40,572 nt of DNA. Origin: 02-FULL-45-11b sp041663485 (GTDB lineage: Bacteria; Patescibacteriota; Patescibacteriia; Buchananbacterales; UBA6539). Below are positions 6,772 to 14,696 of the stretch, piece after piece (within the stretch, counting starts at the first letter, position 1; every line of letters begins with the position of its first letter). Both the position numbers and the translations under genes were made by a program. Location: positions 1 through 40,572 of the forward strand of contig JBAYMO010000014.1 of assembly GCA_041663485.1 (NCBI GenBank), written 5' to 3'. The notes beneath the pieces were generated by a model. It saw only the letters and a list, made by a program, of their open reading frames with translations. It searched no databases and was not told the DNA's origin.

Positions 6772-7410
6772 ATGTCAGAGACAAGAGAACCATCGCTAAC
6801 CCCAACCCATGAAATTGAAAAGAAAGATCCAATAACAGTAGAAGAAATTAATAGTTTAATAGAATCAACCGAAAACAAATTGGGCGCACTAGATAAGAGA
6901 CTTGATGAATTTTCAGAGGAAGAAGAAAGAATCGTTTCTGAACTTACGCAAAATTTAATCAGAGAAAAAGATAGGCTGCAAAATATATTTACAACCGAGA
7001 AAGGATCAATTTATTTTGTTCTGAGTAATGGCGCATCTTTTAGAATTAAAAAGTTGGAAAAGCCCGCCTATATTGGTCACAAATCTAAATATTCGCTTCA
7101 AATGCTATCAACTAAAGTACTATTTATTAGGCCAGAAGAAGCAGATTTTATAAACAGGTCTGTCCATTCGACTATGCTGGCGGCCGATATGTCTGGATTG
7201 ATTGATAAATCCGTAAAAACCTCTAAACTAGAAGTCGGCGTTCACCCTTTGGAAATTGGTAAATATTATGATAATGGTGAAGTGGATGATGAAAGCGCAA
7301 CAGTCGTCGTGGATAAGGAGAATGGTCAGATTAATTTTAGGCAAGATGGCGAAAAAATTTTTCAGCCCGTAATGCACTTAGGGCATATTATTACAGAAAT
7401 AGTAAAATAA
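6772..7410 (+). CDS. Uncharacterised protein with N-terminal coiled coil
   Basis: 212 residues, family not recognised. Residues about 20-75 form a charged helical segment (ITVEEINSLIESTENKLGALDKRLDEFSEEEERIVSELTQNLI). The rest (about 80-212) looks like a mixed alpha/beta globular domain (YFVLSNGASFRIKKLEKPAYIGHKSKYSL...). No TM or signal. Start ATG at 6772, no SD. It stands alone between the structured RNA and the second copy of the dispersed terminator repeat. Confidence 0.68.
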   Translation: MSETREPSLTPTHEIEKKDPITVEEINSLIESTENKLGALDKRLDEFSEEEERIVSELTQNLIREKDRLQNIFTTEKGSIYFVLSNGASFRIKKLEKPAYIGHKSKYSLQMLSTKVLFIRPEEADFINRSVHSTMLAADMSGLIDKSVKTSKLEVGVHPLEIGKYYDNGEVDDESATVVVDKENGQINFRQDGEKIFQPVMHLGHIITEIVK

Positions 7411-7451
7411 CTCTGATGGAGTGTTCTGGATATAGCTTTTAATTCAAACAT

Positions 7452-7523
7452 CTGCCTGGCCGGCAAAGGCAGGTCATACAACAAGTTGCTTTATGTAAAA
7501 AATCGCTCCAGAGGCGATTTTTT
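7452..7523. repeat. Dispersed repeat, copy 2 (palindrome plus terminator)
   Basis: ctgcctggccggcaaaggcag, then gtcatacaacaagttgct, then ttatgtaaaaaatcgctccagaggcgatttttt. It matches the unit at 5179-5250 base for base over most of its length. Its hairpin aatcgc-tccaga-ggcgatt with T-run probably terminates the upstream gene. Confidence 0.75.
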
Positions 7524-7567
7524 GGTATAGTAAATTTGTAAGGTAAAACCAATCAACTATATAATTT

Positions 7568-8065
7568 ATGGTTAATACAAATGAAATATATGATCAAATA
7601 ATTAACTTGCTTAATGAGAATCAAGCTGAGTTTAAATTATTTACTCATTCAGAAGCGCTGACTTATGAAGCCTTAGCCAAAGTGCAAAAAGAAGCCGGAT
7701 TTTTTGGATCTGAAATGAAGTGCATGGTAATTAAAACAGACACTAAGTTTATCGTTTATATCACGCTTCAAGGCAACCGAATTGATTTCGCAAAAATCAA
7801 GGAAAAACTTGGCACCAACAAAGTTCGACTATCAACCGCCGAAGAATTAAATGAATTCTTCGGCGCTCAACCTGGTTGTGCCTACCCGTTTGCTTTTGAT
7901 AATCAATATGATATTTATATTGATCCCAAGATATACGATCAAGAATGGTTGCTTTTTAGTCCAATTTTTCCCACCAAGACGGTACAAATAAAGGGAGCCG
8001 ATTTAAAAAAAATTTTTAAGAACCTAAAAAACAACGTTTACGAGGTTGACGATTTTGAACTTTAG
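7568..8065 (+). CDS. YbaK/EbsC-type aminoacyl-tRNA deacylase domain protein
   Basis: 165 residues spanning a single YbaK-like domain. Supporting stretches are SEMKCMVIKT (conserved Lys region), YITLQGNRIDFAKIKEKLGTNKVRLSTAEEL and the glycine/proline loop PGCAYPFAF. Members hydrolyse mis-charged aminoacyl-tRNAs in trans in the cytoplasm; the amino-acid specificity cannot be told here. Start ATG at 7568 without SD. It is monocistronic, following the dispersed terminator repeat. Confidence 0.8.
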   Translation: MVNTNEIYDQIINLLNENQAEFKLFTHSEALTYEALAKVQKEAGFFGSEMKCMVIKTDTKFIVYITLQGNRIDFAKIKEKLGTNKVRLSTAEELNEFFGAQPGCAYPFAFDNQYDIYIDPKIYDQEWLLFSPIFPTKTVQIKGADLKKIFKNLKNNVYEVDDFEL

Positions 8066-8236
8066 TTTTATTTTTTACCAATTTTGGCGGAATTAAAATC
8101 ATGGGAAAAATTTAATTACTACTCTAAAACAATTACTTGGACGATTTTGTTTATTTAGTCTGAGCGAACAAATAATGGATAATATATTATCGACATGATA
8201 TACTAAATAAAGGTCTAATTACTAATTAATTTTAAA

Positions 8237-8287
8237 AAGGAGGTTAGCTACAATAAAAATTTCAATTTATAATTTTAGAAATATTCT
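8237..8287 (+). promoter_or_regulatory. Perfect SD far upstream of the DUF3494 gene, possible leader reading frame
   Basis: aaaaaggaggttagctaca holds a full anti-SD match, but the ATG at 8288 is more than 40 bases away with no SD of its own. Twelve codons starting at an ATA just after the SD run in another frame to a TGA that overlaps the ATG (ATGA). A leader translated from a non-standard start, or a mutated start codon, is possible but unproven. Confidence 0.3.
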
Positions 8288-8587
8288 ATGAAAAATTTTA
8301 CTAAAATTTTCGCTTTGGCTTTAATTTTTGCGTTTACCCTTAGTCTAAGTGGATTGAACGTGGCGCTGGCCGCCACCACCCCCACCCTGGGAGCAGCGTC
8401 AACCTTTACGGTACTATCCAGCACCTACACCAACACCTCGGCCGGAACCACTATTACTGGTGATATCGGATTTACCACTGGACCCGCCGTCGCGCCCGCT
8501 GGCGTGCATACCAACTATGGATCAGACGCTCCTTACGCCGAAGCCGGTGCTAACCAAAACAGCGCCAGGTCATCCTTAGCCGCCTAA
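8288..8587 (+). pseudogene. DUF3494 (ice-binding-like) surface protein, N-terminal part ended by an in-frame TAA
   Basis: 99 residues: a clear signal peptide (1-28, KNFTKIFALALIFAFTLSLSGLNVALA) and the start of a DUF3494 beta-solenoid domain (LGAASTFTVLSSTYTNTSAGTTITGDIGFTTGPAV). The TAA at 8585-8587 falls in the middle of the domain. Reading through it, the same frame continues without further stops to 10093 (SCTFEFAPGAINLSTDI...). A single C-to-T change in a CAA (Gln) codon would explain it; a sequencing error or readthrough are alternatives. See the entry at 8693 for the rest. Confidence 0.75.
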
Positions 8588-8692
8588 TCCTGCACCTTCG
8601 AGTTCGCGCCCGGAGCCATTAATTTATCAACCGATATAACACATGGAGCGGCCGGCGTTTTTACTCCTGGAGTCTATTGCAGCACCGGGGCA

Positions 8693-10093
8693 ATGAATAT
8701 TGGTGGTCCGCTTACTCTCAGTGGCAGTGGAACATACATATTCCGGCCAGTCGGAGCTCTGACTTCAACTGACAACTCGGTCATCACCTTAACCGGTGCT
8801 TCTGCCTGCGATGTTTTTTGGACGCCGTCGGCGGCTACCACTCTTGGTGCCAACACAACTTTTGCTGGAATCGTCATTGATGCGGCCGGCATTACCGTAG
8901 GGGCTAATACGATCTGGACTGGTGCCGCTTTAGCCTATGGTGGAACAGTAACCACTGACACTAACACTATTACTCTGCCAACCTGCGCTGCGACACCAGG
9001 CGGCAGTGGCGTGCGGAGTGGAACAATCAACGTAGTTAAAAACGTTATTAATGATAATGGTGGAACTAAAACCATTGCAGATTTTCCGCTTTTTGTTAAT
9101 GGTACATCCGTTATTTCTGGTGTAACTAATAGTTTCGAAGCGCCAGCCGATGCCTATGTAGTAACTGAAACTTCTAATGCCAATTACACTACCGCATTTT
9201 CCGGCGATTGTTACACTAACGGTCATGTTAATCTCAGTCCTGGTGATATCAAAACTTGCATCGTAACCAATAATGACATAGGAACACCGGTAACCACCCC
9301 AGTAGTACCGCCACTAATTGACGTCGTAAAAGTACCAAGTCCTCTGGCCTTGCCGAACGGGGCTGGTTTAGTTAATTACACCTATACCCTTCGTAATATT
9401 GGCACGGTTTCAGTAACTGATTTAACCATGGTGGGCGATACCTGCAGTCCCATTACTTTGACTTCAGGTGATATCAATAACAATGCCAAACTCGATGTGA
9501 ACGAAACGTGGGTATATAATTGTTCAACCACCATATCGGCCACTCATACCAACACTGTTACGGCTACTGGTTGGGCTAACGGCATTAGCGCGACTGATAT
9601 TGCTAGCGCTACCGTCGTAGTCGGCATACCAACCGTACCGCCCTTGATTCATGTTACCAAAACACCCAGTCCCCTGACTTTATTAGCTGGCGGAGGAACA
9701 GTTACCTACACTGAAAAAATTACCAATCCAGGAGCCGTCGCTTTAAGCAACGTAACTCTCACTGATGATAAATGCTCACCTATTAGTTACGTCTCTGGCG
9801 ACACTAATAATAATTCAAAACTTGATACCACTGAAACTTGGACTTATACCTGCCAAACCAATTTGACTGAAACCACCATTAACACTGCCACTGCCTCTGG
9901 TCAAGCCAATGGTTCAACGGCAAAAGATTTCGCGATTGCTACCGTAGTGGTAGCCGCGTCTACGCCCAGCCTACCCAGCAGCGGACTAGCACCTGAGCAT
10001 AGTAGCCTGCTTTGGATCATGGTACTGCTGGTTGGAATTCTTATGCTAGTCTTGACTTCAGTCGTGGTCATGATTAAAAAATATCGAATATAG
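8693..10093 (+). CDS. DUF3494 / DUF11-like surface protein with LPSSG sorting signal (C-terminal part of the broken gene)
   Basis: 466 residues from the first ATG after the in-frame stop at 8585; the true gene is most likely 8288-10093. Residues 1-105 complete the DUF3494 domain (SGTYIFRPVGALTSTDNSVITLTGASACDVFW, ATTLGANTTFAGIVIDAAGITVG). Then follow a prealbumin-like domain (GTINVVKNVINDNGGTKTIADFPLFVNG) and two DUF11-type repeats beginning PPLIDVVKVPSPL and PPLIHVTKTPSPL. The C-terminus is LPSSG (427-431), a hydrophobic helix and a KKYRI tail, i.e. a sortase sorting signal. Together with the sortase at 10189 this suggests a cell-surface or adhesin role. As it stands this piece lacks a signal peptide. 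Alleles with the stop may be inactive. Confidence 0.78.
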   Translation: MNIGGPLTLSGSGTYIFRPVGALTSTDNSVITLTGASACDVFWTPSAATTLGANTTFAGIVIDAAGITVGANTIWTGAALAYGGTVTTDTNTITLPTCAATPGGSGVRSGTINVVKNVINDNGGTKTIADFPLFVNGTSVISGVTNSFEAPADAYVVTETSNANYTTAFSGDCYTNGHVNLSPGDIKTCIVTNNDIGTPVTTPVVPPLIDVVKVPSPLALPNGAGLVNYTYTLRNIGTVSVTDLTMVGDTCSPITLTSGDINNNAKLDVNETWVYNCSTTISATHTNTVTATGWANGISATDIASATVVVGIPTVPPLIHVTKTPSPLTLLAGGGTVTYTEKITNPGAVALSNVTLTDDKCSPISYVSGDTNNNSKLDTTETWTYTCQTNLTETTINTATASGQANGSTAKDFAIATVVVAASTPSLPSSGLAPEHSSLLWIMVLLVGILMLVLTSVVVMIKKYRI

Positions 10094-10137
10094 TCGAACA
10101 TAATTATAAGTTTTACGTCTTCGGCCTAGAGCTGATT

Positions 10138-10163
10138 AAAGACCCCGCCTAGGCGGGGTCTTT
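10138..10163 (+). terminator. Intrinsic terminator
   Basis: aaagaccccgcctaggcggggtcttt: perfect 13-bp palindrome after the surface-protein gene and 25 bp before the sortase start. Confidence 0.85.
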
Positions 10164-10188
10164 AATCTATTATATATTTCCATAAACA

Positions 10189-10863
10189 ATGCGACCAAAA
10201 GCTTCGCTAAAATTTTTTACATATATTACTAGCCTTGGGGTAGTCGCACTATCCTCAGCCGTTGTTTTTTTTCCCAATTTTTATCTGCCCAACCCAAATT
10301 TTTATAATATATCAGAATATAATACCGGACAAACTCAACCAAATCAAATGGGTAATACCCAAAATGAATCGTCAGGCATTAATCTTTTTGTTGACCCAAT
10401 AATTTCTGATTTGCCCGCTTCCAGCATGCCCACTCGACTCAAAATTCCCAAAATCAATGTTGACGCGTCCCTTGAACCAGTGGGTTTAACAACGGACGGA
10501 GCCATGGACGTGCCAAAAAACCAGGATAGTGTTGCTTGGCTCAAACTCGGGCCGCGTCCCGGAGAGATAGGCAGCGCTGTTATGGCTGGCCACTATGGTT
10601 GGAAAGATCAAAAACCATCAGCCTTTGATAATCTATACAAATTACGTCAGGGTGATAAATTATATGTGGAAAATGATCAAGGAGAAACTATCTCTTTTGT
10701 TGTTCACAATATCCGAAGATATAAACAGGATGACAAAATAGCTAATGTTTTCCATTCAAATGATAAAAAATCACACCTTAACCTCATTACCTGCGAAGGT
10801 ACTTGGAATGATATATCAAAAAGCTACCCCATAAGATTAGTGGTATTTTGCGACAAGGAATAA
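10189..10863 (+). CDS. Sortase family transpeptidase
   Basis: 224 residues: N-terminal membrane anchor (about 9-30), linker, then a sortase beta-barrel. The predicted catalytic residues are all present: His135 in VMAGHYGW, Cys202 in LNLITCEGT and Arg216 in YPIRLVVF. Sortases cut LPxxG-type signals of secreted proteins at the outer face of the membrane and join them to a nucleophile. The adjacent gene encodes an LPSSG-ending protein, making it the obvious substrate. The class (D/E/F-like) cannot be settled from sequence alone. The start ATG at 10189 follows the upstream terminator closely, so it may depend on read-through or its own weak promoter. Confidence 0.9.
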   Translation: MRPKASLKFFTYITSLGVVALSSAVVFFPNFYLPNPNFYNISEYNTGQTQPNQMGNTQNESSGINLFVDPIISDLPASSMPTRLKIPKINVDASLEPVGLTTDGAMDVPKNQDSVAWLKLGPRPGEIGSAVMAGHYGWKDQKPSAFDNLYKLRQGDKLYVENDQGETISFVVHNIRRYKQDDKIANVFHSNDKKSHLNLITCEGTWNDISKSYPIRLVVFCDKE

Positions 10864-10880
10864 GTTAAGCTAAAAAAATA

Positions 10881-10925
10881 AATCCCCATAAAGACAAGCC
10901 AGGGCGCGTCTCTATGGGGATTTTA
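10881..10925 (+). terminator. Intrinsic terminator after the sortase gene
   Basis: aatccccata (10881-10890) pairs with tatggggatt (10913-10922), followed by tttat. It also faces the convergent minus-strand gene ending at 10943. Confidence 0.8.
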
Positions 10926-10942
10926 TATTAAAACAATAATTA

Positions 10943-11281
10943 TTAGATCTTTTTAAACTTCACATTTAAAATTGGCTGATATTTATTATTGTATTCATCA
11001 ACAATTTCTATAGGTTCTCCCTTGATCATACAATTAATGGTTAAATCGCTTAACATTAAATTATCACTTTCAATATCGGCCTTAAGCCGATCAAGCTGGG
11101 GAAATTCCTTTTTAAGATTTTCCACAATGATTTTTTTCTTTTGTTTTAATTCTTCCATCTTTTCCAAAATATCAACATATTGCTGAGTATTATTTAGACT
11201 ATCGCGATAAGCCCGGTTAAGCTCCCGCTGCTTTCTTTTGGTCTCTTGAACTTTGCTAAAAATGTCTTGAATTTGCTTCAT
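10943..11281 (-). CDS. Small coiled-coil protein of unknown function
   Basis: 112 residues. The first 75 are a charged helical hairpin (MKQIQDIFSKVQETKRKQRELNRAYRDSL... ILEKMEELKQKKKIIVENLKKEF), followed by a short beta-rich tail ending YQPILNVKFKKI. No family recognised. Start ATG at 11281, no SD. Convergent with the sortase gene, with a shared terminator region. Confidence 0.65.
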   Translation of the reverse strand: MKQIQDIFSKVQETKRKQRELNRAYRDSLNNTQQYVDILEKMEELKQKKKIIVENLKKEFPQLDRLKADIESDNLMLSDLTINCMIKGEPIEIVDEYNNKYQPILNVKFKKI

Positions 11282-11488
11282 GGAAATATTTTTTAATAAT
11301 CAAAAATTAATTATAGCATTTTTTTAAACAAAAAACATCGTCATTTTATCAAAAAATTTCAGGCTCAGCTCTAAAATCCGTATCCTTAAAGACCAAATTA
11401 TGGCTTGGCGCCCAAAATCTAAAAAATCATACGGCAACTCGGGTCATAAATTATCTACTTACCTAAAATTTATAGTTTTTTATAACCA

Positions 11489-11525
11489 AAAATGAACTTT
11501 TTCGGGCTGGTTAAAAATTCATTTT
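11489..11525. other. Inverted repeat in the 11282-11628 intergenic region
   Basis: aaaatgaa-c-ttttt and aaaaa-ttcatttt are complementary around cgggctggtt. This may be a terminator or binding site. The rest of 11282-11540 shows nothing I can support. Confidence 0.35.
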
Positions 11526-11540
11526 GCCCCGGCTTAGTCA

Positions 11541-11569
11541 TTGACAAAAATCGTTTGATATGCTAATAT
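11541..11569 (+). promoter_or_regulatory. Consensus-like promoter for the 3D-domain gene
   Basis: TTGACA at 11541-11546, 17-bp spacer, TAATAT at 11564-11569 (a TATACT follows at 11571). The start codon is 60 bp downstream. Confidence 0.75.
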
Positions 11570-11628
11570 GATATACTTTCCTCTTAAGGAATTTTTTATT
11601 TAGATTTAGCCAAAATATACCCATAATT

Positions 11629-12147
11629 ATGACTATATTCAATAGAATTAGACAACAAAAGACTGAGATCACGGTTCTGTTGATTTTCGTCTATGAGCTG
11701 TGTTTCCCCCACTTTGCGGTGGCGGCTGAGCTTCCTAAACCGGACAGCATTATGCTACCCAGCTATGTTTTGGCTTCCAGTACCGAAATGGTAACCGAAC
11801 AGACCTCAGAAGAAACTCTGACTGAAGCCCCAACTGTTAAAATCATCAAAACTTATACGGTGCCAATCACCGCCTACAGTTCAACAGCTGACCAAACCGA
11901 CAGCACCCCTTGTCATACGGCCAATGGTTACGACTTATGTAAGAATAACCAGGAAAACGTTATCGCGGCTAACTTTTTACCCTTGGGTACCAAGGTAAGG
12001 ATTCCTCAATATTTCGGCGATCGTGTATTTACTGTCCAAGATAGAATGAATGCGCGCTACTATTACCGAGCCGATGTCTGGTTCAAAACCAGAGTCGATG
12101 CCATGAAATTTGGTATTCGCACCCTAAAGATTGAAGTAATTGAGTAA
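11629..12147 (+). CDS. Secreted 3D-domain (RlpA/MltA-like barrel) protein
   Basis: 172 residues. The N-terminus (about 1-33) is hydrophobic, TVLLIFVYELCFPHFAVAA, likely a signal peptide or anchor. The C-terminal 85 residues form a 3D domain: VPITAYSSTADQTDSTPC, VIAANFLPLGTKVRIP, DRVFTVQDRMNARYYYRADVWF. The aspartates that name the family (TADQTD, QDRMN, ADVW) are present. Related domains occur in peptidoglycan-active lytic proteins, so a cell-wall role is likely. Own promoter and terminator. No SD before the ATG. Confidence 0.85.
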   Translation: MTIFNRIRQQKTEITVLLIFVYELCFPHFAVAAELPKPDSIMLPSYVLASSTEMVTEQTSEETLTEAPTVKIIKTYTVPITAYSSTADQTDSTPCHTANGYDLCKNNQENVIAANFLPLGTKVRIPQYFGDRVFTVQDRMNARYYYRADVWFKTRVDAMKFGIRTLKIEVIE

Positions 12148-12171
12148 TTTTAGATAAATCTAATAATACCA

Positions 12172-12197
12172 GCGGCCGCCTTTGGCGGCCGTTTTTG
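12172..12197 (+). terminator. Intrinsic terminator
   Basis: cggccgcc-ttt-ggcggccg followed by ttttt. Confidence 0.88.
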
Positions 12198-12273
12198 TAA
12201 ATTAGCATTAAACTTGATTATTATGCCTTATTCTGTTACACTAAGTGAGTAATTATTGCATTTTTAGCGCCTT

Positions 12274-12345
12274 GGCCTGATAGCCAAGTGGTAAGGCGAC
12301 GGTCTGCAAAACCGTTATTCGTGGGTTCGATTCCCACTCAGGCCT
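12274..12345 (+). tRNA. tRNA-Cys (GCA anticodon), no encoded CCA
   Basis: Acceptor GGCCTGA / TCAGGCC, D-arm TAGCCAAGTGGTAAGGC, anticodon stem-loop acggt-ctgcaaa-accgt with GCA, T-arm gtggg-ttcgatt-cccac, discriminator T. The infB start codon lies only 11 bases downstream, so tRNA and mRNA are probably co-transcribed and separated by 3' processing. Unlike Phe, Gly and Arg it has no extended acceptor stem or broken copy. Confidence 0.95.
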
Positions 12346-12356
12346 TTATTTAACCT

Positions 12357-14342
12357 ATGAACGTCAGTGAACTCGCGAGAAAATTGAAGATCTCAAGTAA
12401 AGAACTGCTGGAAATTCTGCCAGCAGTCGGTTTTGATATTGGCCAAAGAGCCATAAAAATCGATGACCGCCAGGCGCAAAAAATTATAGAAAAATGGCCG
12501 CAACTGTTCGCTCAATTTCGAGCTATGAATGCCAAAGAAGAAAAAGTTGAAGTCGCCATTGAAAACAAACCAATTCAACCCAAAAAGATTAGCTTGCCAC
12601 CATTGATTAGAGTTAAAGATTTCGCGGAAAAACTAAAGCTGCCTTTATCCAAAGTTATGAGCGAGATGATGAAAAACGGCGTATTGTCTTCCATGAACGA
12701 ACAAATTGATTTTGATACGGCCTCAATTATCGCGCAAGATTTTGGCTTTGAAGTTTCGGCTGAAGAATCACGGGAAAGCCAGGATGAAAAAACCACTACG
12801 CAAAAACTTGAAGCGCTACTAGCCGAAGATGATAAAGAAAAACTGCTTCCTCGTCCGCCAGTGGTGGTGGTTATGGGCCACGTCGATCATGGCAAAACCA
12901 AATTATTGGATTCAATCAGAAAGACTCATGTCATTGAAGGTGAAAGCGGCGGCATTACTCAGCATATCGGCGCTTATCAAGTCGTCAAAAAAAATCAATT
13001 GATTACTTTTATTGATACCCCGGGTCATGAAGCTTTTACCACGATGCGCTCCCGTGGCGCGCGCGTGGCCGATATCGCGATTTTGGTTATTGCCGCCGAT
13101 GATAGTATCCAACCCCAAACCAAAGAATCAATAAGAATCATTCAATCAGCCGGCTTGCCGATGATTGTGGCGATTAATAAAATCGATAAACCGGATGCCA
13201 ATATTGATAAGGTAAAACAAGATTTGGCACAATTGAATTTATTGCCCGAGGACTGGGGCGGCAATACCATTTGCGTGCCAATTTCGGCCAAAGATGGCAC
13301 CGGTATTGATGAATTATTGGAAATGATTTTATTGGTCGCCGAAACGGAAAAAGAAAAGATTGTGGCCAATCCCAATAAATCCGCGGCCGGTACGATTATT
13401 GAAGCTCACATTGACCGAGGCGAAGGCCCGGTCGCGACTTTAATCGTGCAAAACGGTACTCTTCGACGTGGCGATTTGGTGGAAGTAACCGATACTTACT
13501 ACGGCAAAATTCGCGGGTTAAAAAACTTTTTAGGCAAGGATATTGATCAAGCCGAACCGGCCATGCCGGTTAAAATTTTGGGCTTAAAGGCTACCCCGTC
13601 TGTTGGTGATGTTTTGCAAGTCGTCGGTGAAGTTGATAAAAAGAAAAAAATTAATAAATACCAATTAACCCAGCAATCAGTTGACTACTCTCGCCCGCGC
13701 GAAATTAAAAAAGATGACAAGAAAGAAAACCGTTCGCTCAATGTCATTATTAAGGCTGATGTTTTGGGTTCACTGGAAGCAATTATTTCTTCTCTAACAA
13801 AAATTGAAAATCCGGAAGTCTCGGTCAGTATTATCGCCAAAGGCTTGGGCAATATTTCCGAAAACGATATCAAATTAGCCGCCTCGGGCAATGCTTTAAT
13901 TTTGGGCTTTCATGTCAAATTAACGACTGAAGCCGAAAATTTGGCCAAAGAAATGAAATCAGAGGTCAAACTCTATGATGTAATCTATCATCTCTTGGAC
14001 GAGGTTAAAGCCCGTTTGGAAAAATTGCTTTCCCCCGAAGTCATTCGCACCGACCTGGGTCGTATTAAAGTTTTGGCAATTTTCAAAAAAGAGGATAAAC
14101 ATATGATTATCGGCGGCAGCGTAACCAAAGGAAAAATTATTCCCATGTGTAAAGTTGATGTCATGCGCAATAACATAAAAATAGCTACCGGCCAATTGAT
14201 TAAAGTCCAATCAAATAAAGTTGATGTCAATGAAGTAACTCAAGGTCAAGATTGCGGTTTGCAATATGAAGGCAAGCCGGTAATCGCCGAGGGCGATATT
14301 TTAGAGGCCTATACCGAAGAAACTAAGATCAAAAAACTATAA
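12357..14342 (+). CDS. infB: Translation initiation factor IF-2
   Basis: 661 residues, shorter than the ~890 of E. coli because the N-terminal region is reduced. It begins with an IF2-N module (MNVSELARKLKISSKELLEILPAVG) and a second similar module near 80-125. The GTPase domain has GHVDHGKT at 174-181, DTPGHEAF at about 220 and NKID at about 272. Domains II-IV follow (AAGTIIEAHIDRGEGPVATLIVQNGTL; SLNVIIKADVLGSLEAI), ending in the fMet-tRNA-binding barrel. It positions initiator tRNA on the 30S subunit in a GTP-dependent step. It heads an infB-rbfA-DHH gene set typical of bacteria and directly follows tRNA-Cys. No SD. Confidence 0.98.
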   Translation: MNVSELARKLKISSKELLEILPAVGFDIGQRAIKIDDRQAQKIIEKWPQLFAQFRAMNAKEEKVEVAIENKPIQPKKISLPPLIRVKDFAEKLKLPLSKVMSEMMKNGVLSSMNEQIDFDTASIIAQDFGFEVSAEESRESQDEKTTTQKLEALLAEDDKEKLLPRPPVVVVMGHVDHGKTKLLDSIRKTHVIEGESGGITQHIGAYQVVKKNQLITFIDTPGHEAFTTMRSRGARVADIAILVIAADDSIQPQTKESIRIIQSAGLPMIVAINKIDKPDANIDKVKQDLAQLNLLPEDWGGNTICVPISAKDGTGIDELLEMILLVAETEKEKIVANPNKSAAGTIIEAHIDRGEGPVATLIVQNGTLRRGDLVEVTDTYYGKIRGLKNFLGKDIDQAEPAMPVKILGLKATPSVGDVLQVVGEVDKKKKINKYQLTQQSVDYSRPREIKKDDKKENRSLNVIIKADVLGSLEAIISSLTKIENPEVSVSIIAKGLGNISENDIKLAASGNALILGFHVKLTTEAENLAKEMKSEVKLYDVIYHLLDEVKARLEKLLSPEVIRTDLGRIKVLAIFKKEDKHMIIGGSVTKGKIIPMCKVDVMRNNIKIATGQLIKVQSNKVDVNEVTQGQDCGLQYEGKPVIAEGDILEAYTEETKIKKL

Positions 14343-14343
14343 T

Positions 14344-14685
14344 ATGCCGCACCGCCTTGAACAAGTTAGCGAATTAATCCGCCACGAAGTGGCGAATTTG
14401 TTATTAACTGAAATCGAATTTCCCAAAGGCTGCCTGGTTACCATTACCGAAACCGAGGTTTCCAAAGATCTGCGCCACGCTAAAATATCAATTAGTATTA
14501 TGCCGGGTTATCTAACCGGCAAAGTCTTAACCAAACTTAAAGCCGAAATTGGCAATCTTCAATTTTTATTAAATCAACGCTTATCCATGAGGCCTCTGCC
14601 GAGAATTCGCTTTGTCATCGACAAAACCGAACAAAAGGCCGCGGCCATTGAAGAGCTCCTTGACCAAATCAAAAAAAACGGTTAA
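14344..14685 (+). CDS. rbfA: 30S ribosome-binding factor A
   Basis: 113 residues, typical RbfA length. RLEQVSELIRHEVANLLLTEIEFPKG at the N-terminus and VSKDLRHAKISISIM, FLLNQRLSMRPLPRIRFVID toward the C-terminus match the family. It acts in 30S maturation near the 16S 5' helix and in cold adaptation. The start lies 1 base after the infB stop, so the two are translationally close and co-transcribed. The conserved infB-rbfA-DHH order supports the call. Confidence 0.95.
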   Translation: MPHRLEQVSELIRHEVANLLLTEIEFPKGCLVTITETEVSKDLRHAKISISIMPGYLTGKVLTKLKAEIGNLQFLLNQRLSMRPLPRIRFVIDKTEQKAAAIEELLDQIKKNG

Positions 14686-14696
14686 GATACTTGGCT

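Noticed and set aside
8288..10093. Alternative genetic code as explanation of the in-frame stop
   Set aside because: The stop is TAA, and many other genes here use TAA as a normal stop; known candidate-phyla recoding concerns TGA.
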